Positions 16,972-30,138 of a DNA stretch of 64,000 nucleotides are shown one piece after another. The DNA lies in contig NZ_JAIWZC010000001.1 in the NCBI RefSeq assembly GCF_020297485.1, forward strand, positions 682,001 through 746,000. Direction: 5' to 3'. A program made the translations under genes and the position numbers. The DNA is from Enterocloster clostridioformis. Lineage in GTDB: Bacteria > Bacillota > Clostridia > Lachnospirales > Lachnospiraceae. Under the pieces are notes generated by a model. That model ran no database searches. It was not told where the DNA came from and saw only the letters and a list, made by a program, of their open reading frames with translations. Every line of letters begins with the position of its first letter. The stretch's first letter is position 1.

Positions 16972-17088
16972 GGCGTGTTACCTGACTGGCTTTCCGGGAG
17001 GGGCATGACCCTGACAATTCTCTGCTGTCCGCCAGAGGCTGTAATTTTCAGCCCGGCGGAAGAAGGCAGGCTTTGTCAGGGTTTTTTT
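16972..17088 (+). promoter_or_regulatory. RAT site and terminator upstream of bglP
   Basis: A RAT-like segment at 16972-17011 (GTGTTACC left, GGCATGACCC right) overlaps the 5' arm of a strong terminator. That stem is formed by 17008-17017 and 17073-17082 and followed by seven T residues at 17082-17088. Nested stems (CCGCC/GGCGG and GGCTG/CAGCC) sit in its loop. The overlap is the classic mutually exclusive layout of LicT-controlled operons. Confidence 0.7.
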
Positions 17089-17135
17089 GCAGCTGAAAGC
17101 TATGGCTATCAAAAAATAAAGAGGAGGTAGAAAAA

Positions 17136-19022
17136 ATGGCATTCGATTATGCGAAAACAGCCGGACAAATCTTAGAAATGGTCGGCGGAAAGGCAAATGT
17201 GGAGGGTCTGACCCACTGCATCACAAGGCTGCGCTTTATGTTAAAGGACATGGGGCTTCCAAAGGATTCAGAGGTGGAGAAAATTCCCGGAGTTTTACGG
17301 GTCATCAAACAGGGAGGTCAGTACCAGGTGGTTATTGGCAATGAGGTCACTCATGTGTTTGCCGAGCTTCAAAAGCTGGGTGATTTCTCAGACGGAGGGA
17401 GGGCGGAAAACGGCGGTCCAAAGGAAAACCTGTTTTCCAGGCTCTGCGCTTTTGTGGCGGGCTGCATGACGCCCCTTCTTCCGGCCATGCTGGGATGCGG
17501 TATGATTAAGGTGATTCTGACCTTGCTCACCGCCTTCAATCTGGTGGACACCACGGGCAGCACCTATATCATCCTGAACACAGTGGGAGACGCTTTCTTT
17601 TATTTTATGCCGATCATGCTGGCATACACAACGGCTAAGAGGCTGAACAGCAACCCCTTTTTAGCAATGGTGATGGCCGCCGTACTGCTTCATCCCGATC
17701 TTGGGGCCTTGCTTTTACAGGGAAACACCTCTTATTTCGGGCTTCCCGTAACCTCGGCTTCGTATAGTTCTTCTGTCCTTCCGGTGCTTTTGATGGTCCC
17801 GTTTATGAGGTGGATTGAAAGGTTTGCGGATAAGATCTGCCCAGATATGGTGAAGGTGTTTTTAAAGCCTTTAATTGTCATATTTGTTTCTGTTCCCGTG
17901 GTTCTGGTAGTGATTGGCCCTATTGGAGCCATAGTGGGAAATTATCTGGCGGATGGAGTTAATTTCCTTTATAATAAGATTGACTGGCTAATCATTGCCG
18001 TGCTTTCCGCAATCATGCCTTTTATTGTTATGACCGGAATGCACTATGCTCTGATCCCCATCTGTACCATCAGTCTGGCCAGCTTTGGTTACGACGCGGT
18101 ATTAATTACCACCATGTTCTGCTCCAATTTAGCTCAGGGCGGAGCCTCCATGGCTGTAGCCGTCAAGACCAAAGATAATATTGTAAAATCCACAGCATCA
18201 GCCGCTGGGATTTCTGCCATTGTGGCGGGCGTCACTGAGCCTGCCATGTATGGAATTACTTTAAAATACAAAACACCCATGATTGCGGCAGTCTGCGGTG
18301 CGGGAGCCTCCGGGCTTTATTCCGGAATCACCCATCTGGTGGGGTATACCATGGGAGGTTCCCCCTCCGCTCTGACGCTCATTCAGATGATCGGCGGAGA
18401 GGGATTGGCAAATCTTCTTAACGGCGTTATCGCCCTGGCTATATCCCTGGGCGTTTCTTTCCTGGTCAGCCTTGCGCTTTATAAACCCGACCCGGCAGAA
18501 GCGGGAGAGAAGGAAGCCGCCAGCGCAGAGGAGACAAAGACCCCGCCGCAGGAAATAAAGCCTTTGGTGGAGCGCATTGAAATCAAAAGCCCTTTAAACG
18601 GCGCTGTAATTTCTTTGAAGGAGGTATCGGACCCGGTATTTTCCGGCGGCGTTTTAGGAGAGGGAGCAGCCGTTATTCCTTCTGACGGAAAGGTATATGC
18701 TCCTGCAGATGGAATGATCAGCGCGGTTATGGATTCCAAACATGCGGTGGGAATCACTGCAGATAACCAGGCCGAGATTTTAATTCATGTGGGCCTGGAC
18801 ACGGTAAATTTAAAAGGAGAAGGCTTTAATCTTCATTGTAAAATGGGCGACAGGGTGAAGGCGGGAGATCTGCTTCTGGAATTTGACCTAAGCTTATTAA
18901 AGGAAAAGGGCTATGATGTGATCACTCCTGTGCTGATTTCCAACCCCGCTGATTTTATCAGCATCAAGGCGGCGGAAACAAAAGAAATTGCAGCAGGAGA
19001 GGTATTGCTTACCATTGTATAA
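17136..19022 (+). CDS. bglP: PTS beta-glucoside transporter subunit EIIBCA
   Basis: A 628-residue membrane permease that imports and phosphorylates aryl-beta-glucosides. The order is EIIB (1-90, phospho-Cys in THCITRLRF), EIIC (about 105-455, roughly ten hydrophobic segments, with GVTEPAMYGI) and EIIA (about 495-628, phospho-His in ILIHVGLDTVNL). An Ala/Glu/Pro-rich linker (460-490) joins EIIC to EIIA. Length is normal for the family. The terminator and RAT site just upstream place it under LicT control. It is followed after 19 bases by a lipoprotein esterase and then bglH. Confidence 0.94.
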   Translation: MAFDYAKTAGQILEMVGGKANVEGLTHCITRLRFMLKDMGLPKDSEVEKIPGVLRVIKQGGQYQVVIGNEVTHVFAELQKLGDFSDGGRAENGGPKENLFSRLCAFVAGCMTPLLPAMLGCGMIKVILTLLTAFNLVDTTGSTYIILNTVGDAFFYFMPIMLAYTTAKRLNSNPFLAMVMAAVLLHPDLGALLLQGNTSYFGLPVTSASYSSSVLPVLLMVPFMRWIERFADKICPDMVKVFLKPLIVIFVSVPVVLVVIGPIGAIVGNYLADGVNFLYNKIDWLIIAVLSAIMPFIVMTGMHYALIPICTISLASFGYDAVLITTMFCSNLAQGGASMAVAVKTKDNIVKSTASAAGISAIVAGVTEPAMYGITLKYKTPMIAAVCGAGASGLYSGITHLVGYTMGGSPSALTLIQMIGGEGLANLLNGVIALAISLGVSFLVSLALYKPDPAEAGEKEAASAEETKTPPQEIKPLVERIEIKSPLNGAVISLKEVSDPVFSGGVLGEGAAVIPSDGKVYAPADGMISAVMDSKHAVGITADNQAEILIHVGLDTVNLKGEGFNLHCKMGDRVKAGDLLLEFDLSLLKEKGYDVITPVLISNPADFISIKAAETKEIAAGEVLLTIV

Positions 19023-19041
19023 AAGAAAAGAAGGTGTGGTT

Positions 19042-22259
<3,218 letters not shown>

Positions 22260-22280
22260 TGGCTGGCCTTGCTTAATGGA

Positions 22281-23147
22281 TTAGTACGTAATAACCGGCT
22301 CCTGATTCTTGTACCGTTCAATGGCCCGGTCCAGTTTATCCAGCATCTTCTCCCTTTCGCCGGGCAGGGTTCCCCGGACCCGGAACTCAATGCGGTCGTG
22401 GAATCCGTCGTATACCAGGGGCCCCGGGGTGGTCAGAAGTTCCAGAAGCAGCCGTTCCTCCTGCAGGTTTTCCAGCTCCGTGGCAGGAACAAAGGTTTTG
22501 GCCTGGGCCTCGCGGTACAGAGGGGCGCTGTGAGACAGGAACAATGAGAAGTTTATGACACGCCGGGGCCTGGTGCGGTTGAAGAATTCTGCGGTGGCAT
22601 ATGCATTTTCCCTTCCCCTTCCGTGCCCTGCAATTCCGGTCATGATATGGGCATCATAAATAAATCCCGCATTTTGAATCCGGTCAATCTGGCGGTATGC
22701 CTGGTCCAGGTTATGGTCCTTTTCCATACGGACAAGGACATCGTCCAGGCCGCTTTCAATGCCTAAATACAGATGGCGTATACCGGCAGCCCGGAGGGCC
22801 TGCAGCTCCTCTTGGGATTTGGCCCGGATATTGGTGACAGTGGCATCCATGTTGATGGCGCAGCAATCCGGAAAATACCGGTGGATCAGGTCTGTTATCT
22901 TAAGAAGACGGCCTGTGTCCAGTCCAAAGGCATTGCCGTCACCGAGAAAGACGTGCTTTGGATTCCCTCCCAGATTACGGACCCGTTCCAGCTCCCCCTC
23001 TATCTGCTCCATGGGAAGCTCCCTGTATTTCAGGTGTCGGAACAGAGTGCAGAATTTGCACCGGTTGTAGGAACAGCCAACGGCAACCGGAAGCATATAG
23101 GATGAGCGTTCCATGGGACCGCGGCAGATTTGTCCTTCATAATTCAT
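22281..23147 (-). CDS. Radical SAM protein of unknown substrate
   Basis: A 288-residue radical SAM enzyme. The cluster motif CSYNRCKFC (Cx4Cx2C by the visible spacing C-SYNR-C-KF-C) lies near residue 25, an atypical spacing shared by the YgiQ/Elp3-like oxygen-independent branch. A SAM-contact segment FLGDGNAF and the TIM-barrel motif IRHLYLGIESGLDDVLVRM follow. No additional domain (TRAM, HemN C-terminal, SPASM) is evident. It starts at 23147 after GGAGGGAT on the minus strand and is a single gene facing bglH. The substrate cannot be told from the sequence. Confidence 0.85.
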   Translation of the reverse strand: MNYEGQICRGPMERSSYMLPVAVGCSYNRCKFCTLFRHLKYRELPMEQIEGELERVRNLGGNPKHVFLGDGNAFGLDTGRLLKITDLIHRYFPDCCAINMDATVTNIRAKSQEELQALRAAGIRHLYLGIESGLDDVLVRMEKDHNLDQAYRQIDRIQNAGFIYDAHIMTGIAGHGRGRENAYATAEFFNRTRPRRVINFSLFLSHSAPLYREAQAKTFVPATELENLQEERLLLELLTTPGPLVYDGFHDRIEFRVRGTLPGEREKMLDKLDRAIERYKNQEPVITY

Positions 23148-23325
23148 AGAAATCCCTCCTAAATATCATAAAAGTATCACTGGCTTTATCTGCTTTTATT
23201 TTACCACTCCGGAGGCCGGTTGACAATCCAAACGTTGCAGAAGTATGCATATTCCTGACGTATGTACGCCTGGAACAGACACAAACAGGGGCCTTCAATT
23301 CCCCAAAAACCAGTGAAAAAACATA

Positions 23326-23354
23326 TTGATTTATAGAATGATATCTAGTATATT
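23326..23354 (+). promoter_or_regulatory. Probable sigma-A promoter for plsX-acpP
   Basis: TTGATT (23326-23331), 17-base spacer, TATATT (23349-23354), about 35 bases before the plsX ATG. The rest of the 23148-23388 gap holds no other clear site; no FapR-type box was recognised. Confidence 0.6.
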
Positions 23355-23388
23355 ATAAGTTGTATGCAGGACCGAAAGGAGAGTCATT

Positions 23389-24396
23389 ATGATTAAAGTA
23401 GCGGTAGACGCTATGGGCGGAGATTATGCGCCGGGCGAGATGGTAGCCGGAGCAGTGGAGGCTGTGAACGCAAAACCTGGCATCCAGGTATTTCTTGTGG
23501 GGCAGGAGCAGGCAGTTGTTTCAGAACTGTCAAAGCACACCTATAACAAGGACCAGATTCAGGTGGTGAACGCCACAGAAGTAATTGCCACTGAGGAGCC
23601 GCCGGTAAACGCTATCCGTAAGAAGAAGGACTCTTCCATTGTGGTGGGCTTAAACCTTGTAAAACAGGGAGAAGCCGATGCCTTTGTATCCGCCGGAAGT
23701 TCCGGGGCAATCCTGGTAAGCGGACAGGTGATAGTGGGACGCAATAAGGGTGTGGAACGTCCGCCGCTGGCACCGCTTATTCCTACGGAGAAAGGCGTAT
23801 CACTTTTGATTGACTGTGGAGCCAATGTGGATGCCAGAGCGTCTCACCTGGCGCAGTTTGCCCAGATGGGTTCCATCTATATGGAGCATGTGATGGGAAT
23901 TAAGAACCCGCGGGTAGCCATTGTCAATATCGGTGCGGAGGAAGAAAAAGGCAATGCGCTGGTGAAGGAGACATTTCCCCTGTTAAAGGAATGTAAGGGG
24001 ATTAACTTCATCGGAAGCATTGAAGCCAGGGAAATTCCCCATGGCGGAGCGGATGTCATTGTCTGTGAGGCATTTGTGGGCAATGTAATCCTGAAGCTGT
24101 ATGAAGGGGTTGGGGCCACCTTAATCAGCATGGTGAAGGGCGGTATGATGTCTACCCTGCGCAGTAAGATTGGCGCCCTTTTGGTAAAGCCGGCTCTCAG
24201 GGAAACACTTAAATCCTTTGACGGCAGCCAGTACGGCGGAGCCCCCCTGCTGGGTCTGAAAGGCCTTGTAGTCAAGACCCACGGCAATTCAAAGCGCACG
24301 GAGGTGCGTAATTCCATTATTCAATGTGTGACGTTTAAGGAACAGGATATCAATGGTAAAATCCGTCAGTGCCTGGACGTCCAAAACGAAAAATAA
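23389..24396 (+). CDS. plsX: Phosphate acyltransferase PlsX
   Basis: A 335-residue enzyme that makes acyl-phosphate from acyl-ACP for phospholipid synthesis. Conserved PlsX features are the N-terminal VAVDAMGGDYAP, SAGSSGAILVSGQ and PLAPLIPT, the GSIEAREIPHGGADVIVCEAFVGNV region split across about 205-230, and the C-terminal YGGAPLLGLKG. Its length is typical. acpP follows after 50 bases, a common pairing in Firmicutes. Confidence 0.96.
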   Translation: MIKVAVDAMGGDYAPGEMVAGAVEAVNAKPGIQVFLVGQEQAVVSELSKHTYNKDQIQVVNATEVIATEEPPVNAIRKKKDSSIVVGLNLVKQGEADAFVSAGSSGAILVSGQVIVGRNKGVERPPLAPLIPTEKGVSLLIDCGANVDARASHLAQFAQMGSIYMEHVMGIKNPRVAIVNIGAEEEKGNALVKETFPLLKECKGINFIGSIEAREIPHGGADVIVCEAFVGNVILKLYEGVGATLISMVKGGMMSTLRSKIGALLVKPALRETLKSFDGSQYGGAPLLGLKGLVVKTHGNSKRTEVRNSIIQCVTFKEQDINGKIRQCLDVQNEK

Positions 24397-24446
24397 GTCC
24401 GAGGGACGAAGTTAAAAATCAAGATTTAAGAAAGAGGAGCTAAGAG

Positions 24447-24677
24447 ATGGAATTTGAGAAATTACAGGGTATTATCGCAGAAGTTTTGAACATTGAACCG
24501 GAGGAAGTGACAATGGCAGCTACATTCGTAGATGACCTGGGTGCGGATTCACTGGACATTTTCCAGATTATCATGGGAATTGAAGAGGAATTCGACATTG
24601 AGATTCCAAATGAGGCTGCAGAACAGATTGTGACAGTAGGCGATGCAGTAGAGCAGATTAAGAACGCTTTAAACTAA
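24447..24677 (+). CDS. acpP: Acyl carrier protein
   Basis: A 76-residue acidic carrier protein. The phosphopantetheine Ser is in GADSLD (about residue 36). Helices and composition are canonical, and the ribosome site AAAGAGGAG is strong. It sits between plsX and rnc. A terminator follows immediately, separating it from rnc to some degree. Confidence 0.97.
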   Translation: MEFEKLQGIIAEVLNIEPEEVTMAATFVDDLGADSLDIFQIIMGIEEEFDIEIPNEAAEQIVTVGDAVEQIKNALN

Positions 24678-24690
24678 CGGACAGGCACAG

Positions 24691-24713
24691 GGGCTGTAAG
24701 CACAGCCCTTTTT
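24691..24713 (+). terminator. Intrinsic terminator after acpP
   Basis: A 7-bp GC-rich stem (24691-24697 with 24702-24708), a 4-base loop, and five T residues at 24709-24713. Confidence 0.75.
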
Positions 24714-24775
24714 GTGCGTTTGGGAGGCATGTTTTAAGACCTGCCCCACGGGTATTTGAAGAAGGAAGGATCATT

Positions 24776-25480
24776 ATGAACAGTCATTTAAAAGAACTGG
24801 AAGAGAGGATTTCATACGAGTTTAAAAACAAGAACCTGTTTACCCAGGCCCTGACCCACAGCTCCTATGCCAACGAGCACCGTCTGGACCACAGCAGGTG
24901 CAATGAGCGCCTGGAGTTTTTGGGGGATGCTGTCCTGGAAATCGTGACCAGCGAATTCCTCTACCGCAAGTATGAGACACTGCCGGAAGGAGATTTGACA
25001 AAAATCAGGGCCAGCATTGTGTGCGAACCCACCCTGGCTTACTGCGCTGGGGATATTAAGCTGGGCCAATACCTGTACCTGGGCAAGGGCGAGGATGCCA
25101 CCGGCGGCCGGAACCGCAATTCCGTGGTGTCAGACGCCATGGAGGCACTGATTGGCGCGATTTACCTGGACGGTGGTTTTGCTAATGCAAAAGAGTTCAT
25201 TCATCGTTTTATCTTAAACGACATCGAACACAAGCAGCTCTTTTATGATAGCAAGACTATCTTACAGGAGATGGTGCAGAGCCGCCAGGAGGCGCCCCTG
25301 TCCTATGAGATTATCCGTGAGGAAGGGCCGGACCACAATAAATCCTTTGAGGTCTGTGCCAAAATCGGGGATGAGGAGGTCGGCCGGGGCGCGGGACGTA
25401 CCAAGAAGGCGGCAGAACAGGTGGCTGCCTATAACGGCATCCTGAAGCTTAAGGCGCAGGAAGCCGCAGCAGAAGAATAA
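24776..25480 (+). CDS. rnc: Ribonuclease III
   Basis: A 234-residue double-strand RNA endonuclease involved in rRNA processing. The RNase III signature ERLEFLGDAVLE (about residue 43) and the second acidic site DAMEALIGAIYLD (about 120) carry the metal-binding residues. A dsRNA-binding domain occupies about 155-228 (GRTKKAAEQVAA). The Ala/Glu tail is normal. smc starts 11 bases later, the standard Firmicute order. Confidence 0.96.
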   Translation: MNSHLKELEERISYEFKNKNLFTQALTHSSYANEHRLDHSRCNERLEFLGDAVLEIVTSEFLYRKYETLPEGDLTKIRASIVCEPTLAYCAGDIKLGQYLYLGKGEDATGGRNRNSVVSDAMEALIGAIYLDGGFANAKEFIHRFILNDIEHKQLFYDSKTILQEMVQSRQEAPLSYEIIREEGPDHNKSFEVCAKIGDEEVGRGAGRTKKAAEQVAAYNGILKLKAQEAAAEE

Positions 25481-25491
25481 GCAGGTGGACT

Positions 25492-28400
25492 ATGTATTTA
25501 AAAAGTATTGAGATTCAGGGGTTTAAATCCTTTGCCAACAAGCTGGTATTTGAATTCCATAACGGCATTACCGGTATCGTTGGCCCCAACGGCAGCGGCA
25601 AGAGCAATGTGGCCGACGCAGTGCGCTGGGTACTGGGCGAGCAGCGCATCAAGCAGTTGCGCGGCGCCAGCATGCAGGATGTCATCTTTGCGGGAACCGA
25701 GATGAGAAAGCCCCAGGGATTTGCCTACGTGGCTATCACCCTGGACAACAGCGACCATCAGCTGGCCATTGACTATGACCAGGTGACGGTATCCCGCCGT
25801 CTCTACCGTTCCGGTGAGAGCGAGTATATGATAAACGGCAGCGCCTGCAGACTAAAGGATATCAACGAGCTGTTCTATGATACGGGTATAGGCAAAGAGG
25901 GATACTCCATTATCGGACAGGGACAGATTGACAGAATACTAAGCGGTAAGCCGGAAGAACGCCGGGAGCTTTTTGATGAAGCTGCCGGTATCGTTAAATT
26001 TAAGCGCCGCAAGGCCATTGCCCAGAAGAAGCTGGAGGACGAGCAGGCCAACCTGGTCCGCGTAAGCGATATCCTCTCCGAGCTGGAGAAGCAGGTGGGC
26101 CCCCTGGAGCGTCAGTCCAGGGCGGCCAGGGAATATCTTCAGTTAAAGGACAGCCTTAAGATATGCGATGCCAACCTGTTTCTCATGGAGACAGAGGGAA
26201 CGGGAAAGCAGCTGGAGGAAGTGGAGAAGCGCCAGCAGATCCTCTCCGGCGATATGGAAGACACAGGCAGGGAATCTGAGCGCCTGAAGGCCGGATATGA
26301 GGAGCTGGAGCAGTCCCTGGCAGATCTGGAGCGCCGCATGGCAGCTGACCGGGATGAGCTGAGCCAGGGCACGGTGCTGAAGGGAAATCTGGAGGGCCAG
26401 ATCAATGTCTTGAAGGAACAGATACATACGGAGGAGATGAACCAGGAGCATCTGGAGCACAGGCGGGATGTGATTAAAGAGGAGCTGGCCGCCAAGAATC
26501 AGCAGCTGGACTCCTATAGAGAAGAACTAAAGGCCATGGGCGGCCAGGTGAGGGATGCCCTAAAGCGCCAGGAGGAAGCCGGAGCCCGCCTGGAGGGACA
26601 GGATGAGGCCATCCGCCGTCTGGAGGAAGCCATTGAGGGGGCAAAGGGGAGCATCATACAGGCCCTTAACGAGAGAGCCTCCCTGACGGCCAGACAGCAG
26701 CGCTATGAGACCATGCTGGAGCAGGTGAATTTACGGCGCAGCGAGGTATCGCAGAAGCTTCTCAGATTTAAGAGCGACGAGTCGGTGCAGGATGAGCACA
26801 TCGGCAGGGAACGGGCTTTGTTAGACCAGCTGAATGAGGAGCTGGAGCAGAAGCAGTTCGCGGCTCAGGAGACTGAGGACGCCCTTCTTAAGGCAGAGCA
26901 GGAATCCCGCCGCCTGAACCGGAATTTAAACGACACCCAGCAGGAGTACCATATGGCCTACACCAAGCTGGAGTCCCTTAAGAACCTGGCGGAACGCTAT
27001 GACGGCTACGGCAACAGCATCCGCAGGGTCATGGAGGTGCGTGACCGGGTACACGGCATTCATGGGGTGGTGGCTGATATCATCACCACCAGCCAGAAGT
27101 ATGAGACAGCCATCGAGACAGCCCTGGGCGGAAGCATCCAGAACATTGTAACGGATTCAGAGGCAACGGCCAAACAGCTGATTGAGTATCTGAAGAAGAA
27201 TAAATACGGCAGGGCCACCTTCCTTCCGCTGACCAGCATTAACGGCAAACAGGTATTTTCCCAGCCCGCGGCCCTGAAGGAAAAGGGAGTTCTGGGACTG
27301 GCCAGCGATCTGGTCCAGGTGGACTCCCGGTATGAAGGCCTGGCCAGGTACCTGTTAGGCCGTGTGGTAGTGGCAGACACCATCGACAACGCCATTGCGC
27401 TGGCCAGAAAGTATAAGTACAGTCTGCGCATCGTCACCCTGGAGGGCGAGCTCTTAAGCGCCGGCGGTTCCATGACGGGCGGCGCCTTTAAGAATTCCAG
27501 CAACCTGCTGGGACGGCGCAGGGAGATTGATGAGTTAGAGAACACCTGCAGCAAGGCGCTGGTCCAGGTGGAGAAGATTCAAAAGGAACTGAACCTGGAA
27601 GAATCCCTGGCTCAGGAGAAAAAGGGGGAACTGGAGAAGCTGCGCGCCGACATCCAGTCCATGGCCATCCGGGAGAATACCATCCGTATGAACATATCCC
27701 AGCTGGAGGATAAAAAGGCGGAGATTGCGGAGTCATCCACGGACCTGGTGCGCGAGCACGGACAGCTGGAGGAGCAGGTAAAGGAAATCAACGAGAGCCG
27801 TACGGCTCTCACCCAGGACTCCAGGGAACTGGAGCAGGTGAGTACCCAGGCCAACCAGGAGATAGAGGACAAGACGGTTCTCCTGGAGAACTCCAGGAAA
27901 GAGCGGGAGACCTGTGCTGCGGACCTGTCGGCCCTTCAGATGGAGGCAGCCAACCTGCGCCAGAAACAGGACTTTATCCGTGAAAACTCAGACCGTGTGT
28001 CCGGAGAAATAAAGAAGCTTACAGAGGAGTTTGACTCGCTGGCCGAAGGCACGGAAAATTCCGGGCAGGTGATTGAGGGCAAGCGCCAGGAGATTGCGCA
28101 TCTGGGAGAACTGATTCAGAATGCCATGGTGCACATGAAGGAACTGGAACAGGTGATGGCGGGCCATGAGGCTGAAAAGGAGGAGATGTCCTTAAGGCAG
28201 AAGGCGTTTCTGGCAAAGCGGGAGGAACTGACCGCCCGCCTGGCAGAGCTGGACAAGGATATGTTCCGCGTCCAGGCCCAGAAGGAAAAGCTGGAGGAAA
28301 AGCTGGAGGCTTCCACCGCCTATATGTGGTCGGAATATGAGATGACCTACTCCACGGCACTGGAGCTTAAAAGGGAGGAATACCAGTCCGTCCCTGAGGT

Positions 28401-29052
28401 AAAGAAGCTTATAGATGAATTGAAATCCAGAATAAAGGGACTGGGCAACATCAATGTCAACGCCATTGAGGATTATAAAGAGGTATCGGAGCGCTACGAG
28501 TTTATGCGGACCCAGCACGAGGACCTGGTCACTGCCCAGGCCGAGCTGGAGAAAATCATTGAGGAACTGGATACCGGGATGCGGCGTCAGTTTGAAGAGA
28601 AGTTTGGTGAAATACGGGCTGAATTCGACAAGGTCTTTAAGGAATTGTTCGGAGGCGGACGGGGCACACTGGAACTGATGGAGGACGAGGACATCCTGGA
28701 GGCAGGCATACAGATCATTGCCCAGCCCCCGGGCAAGAAGCTGCAGAACATGATGCAGCTCTCAGGCGGTGAAAAGGCTCTCACAGCCATTTCCCTGCTG
28801 TTTGCCATCCAGAACCTAAAGCCGTCCCCATTCTGTCTTCTGGATGAGATTGAGGCAGCCCTGGACGATTCCAATGTGGACCGTTTCGCAGGATACCTTC
28901 ACAAGCTGACCAGGAATACCCAGTTCATCGTTATCACCCACAGAAGAGGCACCATGGTCTCAGCGGACCGCCTCTACGGCATCACCATGCAGGAGAAGGG
29001 CGTGTCCACGCTGGTCAGCGTGAACCTCATTGCAGATGACCTGGATAAATAG
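25492..29052 (+). CDS. smc: Chromosome segregation protein SMC
   Basis: A 1186-residue SMC ATPase for chromosome condensation. The Walker A motif GPNGSGKSN is near residue 32. Two long coiled coils (about 170-500 and 670-1000) flank a hinge domain (about 515-640, GVVADIITTSQKYE to AGGSMTGGAFK). The C-terminal head has the signature LSGGEKAL and Walker B FCLLDEIEAALDDSN. Length matches the family and no interruption is seen. It is the third gene of the rnc-smc-ftsY run. Confidence 0.97.
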   Translation: MYLKSIEIQGFKSFANKLVFEFHNGITGIVGPNGSGKSNVADAVRWVLGEQRIKQLRGASMQDVIFAGTEMRKPQGFAYVAITLDNSDHQLAIDYDQVTVSRRLYRSGESEYMINGSACRLKDINELFYDTGIGKEGYSIIGQGQIDRILSGKPEERRELFDEAAGIVKFKRRKAIAQKKLEDEQANLVRVSDILSELEKQVGPLERQSRAAREYLQLKDSLKICDANLFLMETEGTGKQLEEVEKRQQILSGDMEDTGRESERLKAGYEELEQSLADLERRMAADRDELSQGTVLKGNLEGQINVLKEQIHTEEMNQEHLEHRRDVIKEELAAKNQQLDSYREELKAMGGQVRDALKRQEEAGARLEGQDEAIRRLEEAIEGAKGSIIQALNERASLTARQQRYETMLEQVNLRRSEVSQKLLRFKSDESVQDEHIGRERALLDQLNEELEQKQFAAQETEDALLKAEQESRRLNRNLNDTQQEYHMAYTKLESLKNLAERYDGYGNSIRRVMEVRDRVHGIHGVVADIITTSQKYETAIETALGGSIQNIVTDSEATAKQLIEYLKKNKYGRATFLPLTSINGKQVFSQPAALKEKGVLGLASDLVQVDSRYEGLARYLLGRVVVADTIDNAIALARKYKYSLRIVTLEGELLSAGGSMTGGAFKNSSNLLGRRREIDELENTCSKALVQVEKIQKELNLEESLAQEKKGELEKLRADIQSMAIRENTIRMNISQLEDKKAEIAESSTDLVREHGQLEEQVKEINESRTALTQDSRELEQVSTQANQEIEDKTVLLENSRKERETCAADLSALQMEAANLRQKQDFIRENSDRVSGEIKKLTEEFDSLAEGTENSGQVIEGKRQEIAHLGELIQNAMVHMKELEQVMAGHEAEKEEMSLRQKAFLAKREELTARLAELDKDMFRVQAQKEKLEEKLEASTAYMWSEYEMTYSTALELKREEYQSVPEVKKLIDELKSRIKGLGNINVNAIEDYKEVSERYEFMRTQHEDLVTAQAELEKIIEELDTGMRRQFEEKFGEIRAEFDKVFKELFGGGRGTLELMEDEDILEAGIQIIAQPPGKKLQNMMQLSGGEKALTAISLLFAIQNLKPSPFCLLDEIEAALDDSNVDRFAGYLHKLTRNTQFIVITHRRGTMVSADRLYGITMQEKGVSTLVSVNLIADDLDK

Positions 29053-29132
29053 TGCAAGTTGTGATATGATGATTCATATATATTGATTGTATATAAGACC
29101 TAATATGTAAGACACAAAAAGGAGAATGATTT

Positions 29133-30065
29133 ATGGCAGAGGGAAAGAAGGGCTTTTTCGGGCGCCTGGTAGAGGGCCTGGCCAAAACCCGCAGCAATAT
29201 CGTGTCAGGGATAGATTCCATTTTCAGTGGTTTTTCCGCCATTGACGATGATTTCTATGAGGAGATAGAGGAGACCCTTATCATGGGAGATTTGGGAATC
29301 CAGACCACCATGTCCATTGTGGAGGATTTGCGTAAGAAGGTGAAGGAGCAGCACATCCGGGAACCGGAGGAGTGCAAGGAGCTTTTAATCAACAGCATAA
29401 AGGAGCAGATGGACCTGGGCGAAAACGCATACGAATTCGAGCACAGGAAGTCCGTGGTTCTGGTCATCGGTGTCAACGGAGTGGGCAAGACCACATCCGT
29501 GGGCAAGCTGGCCGGACAGCTTAAGGACGACGGACGCAGGGTCATACTGGCGGCGGCGGATACCTTTCGGGCGGCTGCCATTGAGCAGCTGACTGAATGG
29601 GCCTCACGGGCCGGAGTGGAGCTTATAGCGCAGCAGGAGGGGTCTGACCCGGCGGCTGTTATCTATGACGCGGTGGCGGCAGCCAAGTCCAGGAAGGCGG
29701 ACGTGCTTATCTGTGATACGGCCGGAAGGCTTCACAATAAGAAGAATCTGATGGAAGAGCTTAAGAAAATCAACCGGATCATTGACAAGGAATATCCGGA
29801 TGCCTACAGGGAGACTCTGGTGGTGTTAGACGGCACCACGGGACAGAATGCCCTGGCCCAGGCCCGCCAGTTTATGGAGGTGGCCGACATCACAGGCATT
29901 ATCCTGACTAAACTGGACGGCACAGCCAAAGGCGGCATTGCCGTGGCCATTCAGTCCGAGCTGGGAATTCCTGTAAAATACATTGGAATCGGGGAGAAGA
30001 TAGACGACCTGCAGAAATTCAATGCGGATGATTTTGTCAATGCCCTGTTCCATGTGCAGAAATAA
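29133..30065 (+). CDS. ftsY: Signal recognition particle receptor FtsY
   Basis: A 310-residue SRP receptor GTPase that brings ribosome-nascent chain complexes to the membrane. The NG domain is complete: G1 [15 protein letters not shown] near 113, [24 protein letters not shown] and [10 protein letters not shown], ending in a C-terminal [12 protein letters not shown]. The long acidic A domain of E. coli FtsY is absent, as is usual in Firmicutes. In many relatives ylxM and ffh follow; here ilvA follows instead. Confidence 0.96.
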   Translation: MAEGKKGFFGRLVEGLAKTRSNIVSGIDSIFSGFSAIDDDFYEEIEETLIMGDLGIQTTMSIVEDLRKKVKEQHIREPEECKELLINSIKEQMDLGENAYEFEHRKSVVLVIGVNGVGKTTSVGKLAGQLKDDGRRVILAAADTFRAAAIEQLTEWASRAGVELIAQQEGSDPAAVIYDAVAAAKSRKADVLICDTAGRLHNKKNLMEELKKINRIIDKEYPDAYRETLVVLDGTTGQNALAQARQFMEVADITGIILTKLDGTAKGGIAVAIQSELGIPVKYIGIGEKIDDLQKFNADDFVNALFHVQK

Positions 30066-30076
30066 CCGAACGTGGA

Positions 30077-30104
30077 TTGAAACAATACATTGACGTGCTA
30101 TAGT
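30077..30104 (+). promoter_or_regulatory. Possible promoter for ilvA
   Basis: TTGAAA (30077-30082), 16-base spacer, TATAGT (30099-30104), ending 34 bases before the ilvA ATG. It is a moderate match only. Confidence 0.4.
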
Positions 30105-30138
30105 ATAGAATAAAAGCAAGGGAAAGAAGGACAAAGAT

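Noticed and set aside
23148..23388. FapR operator before plsX
   Set aside because: No TTAGTACCTA-like palindrome is seen; only a promoter-like pair was found.
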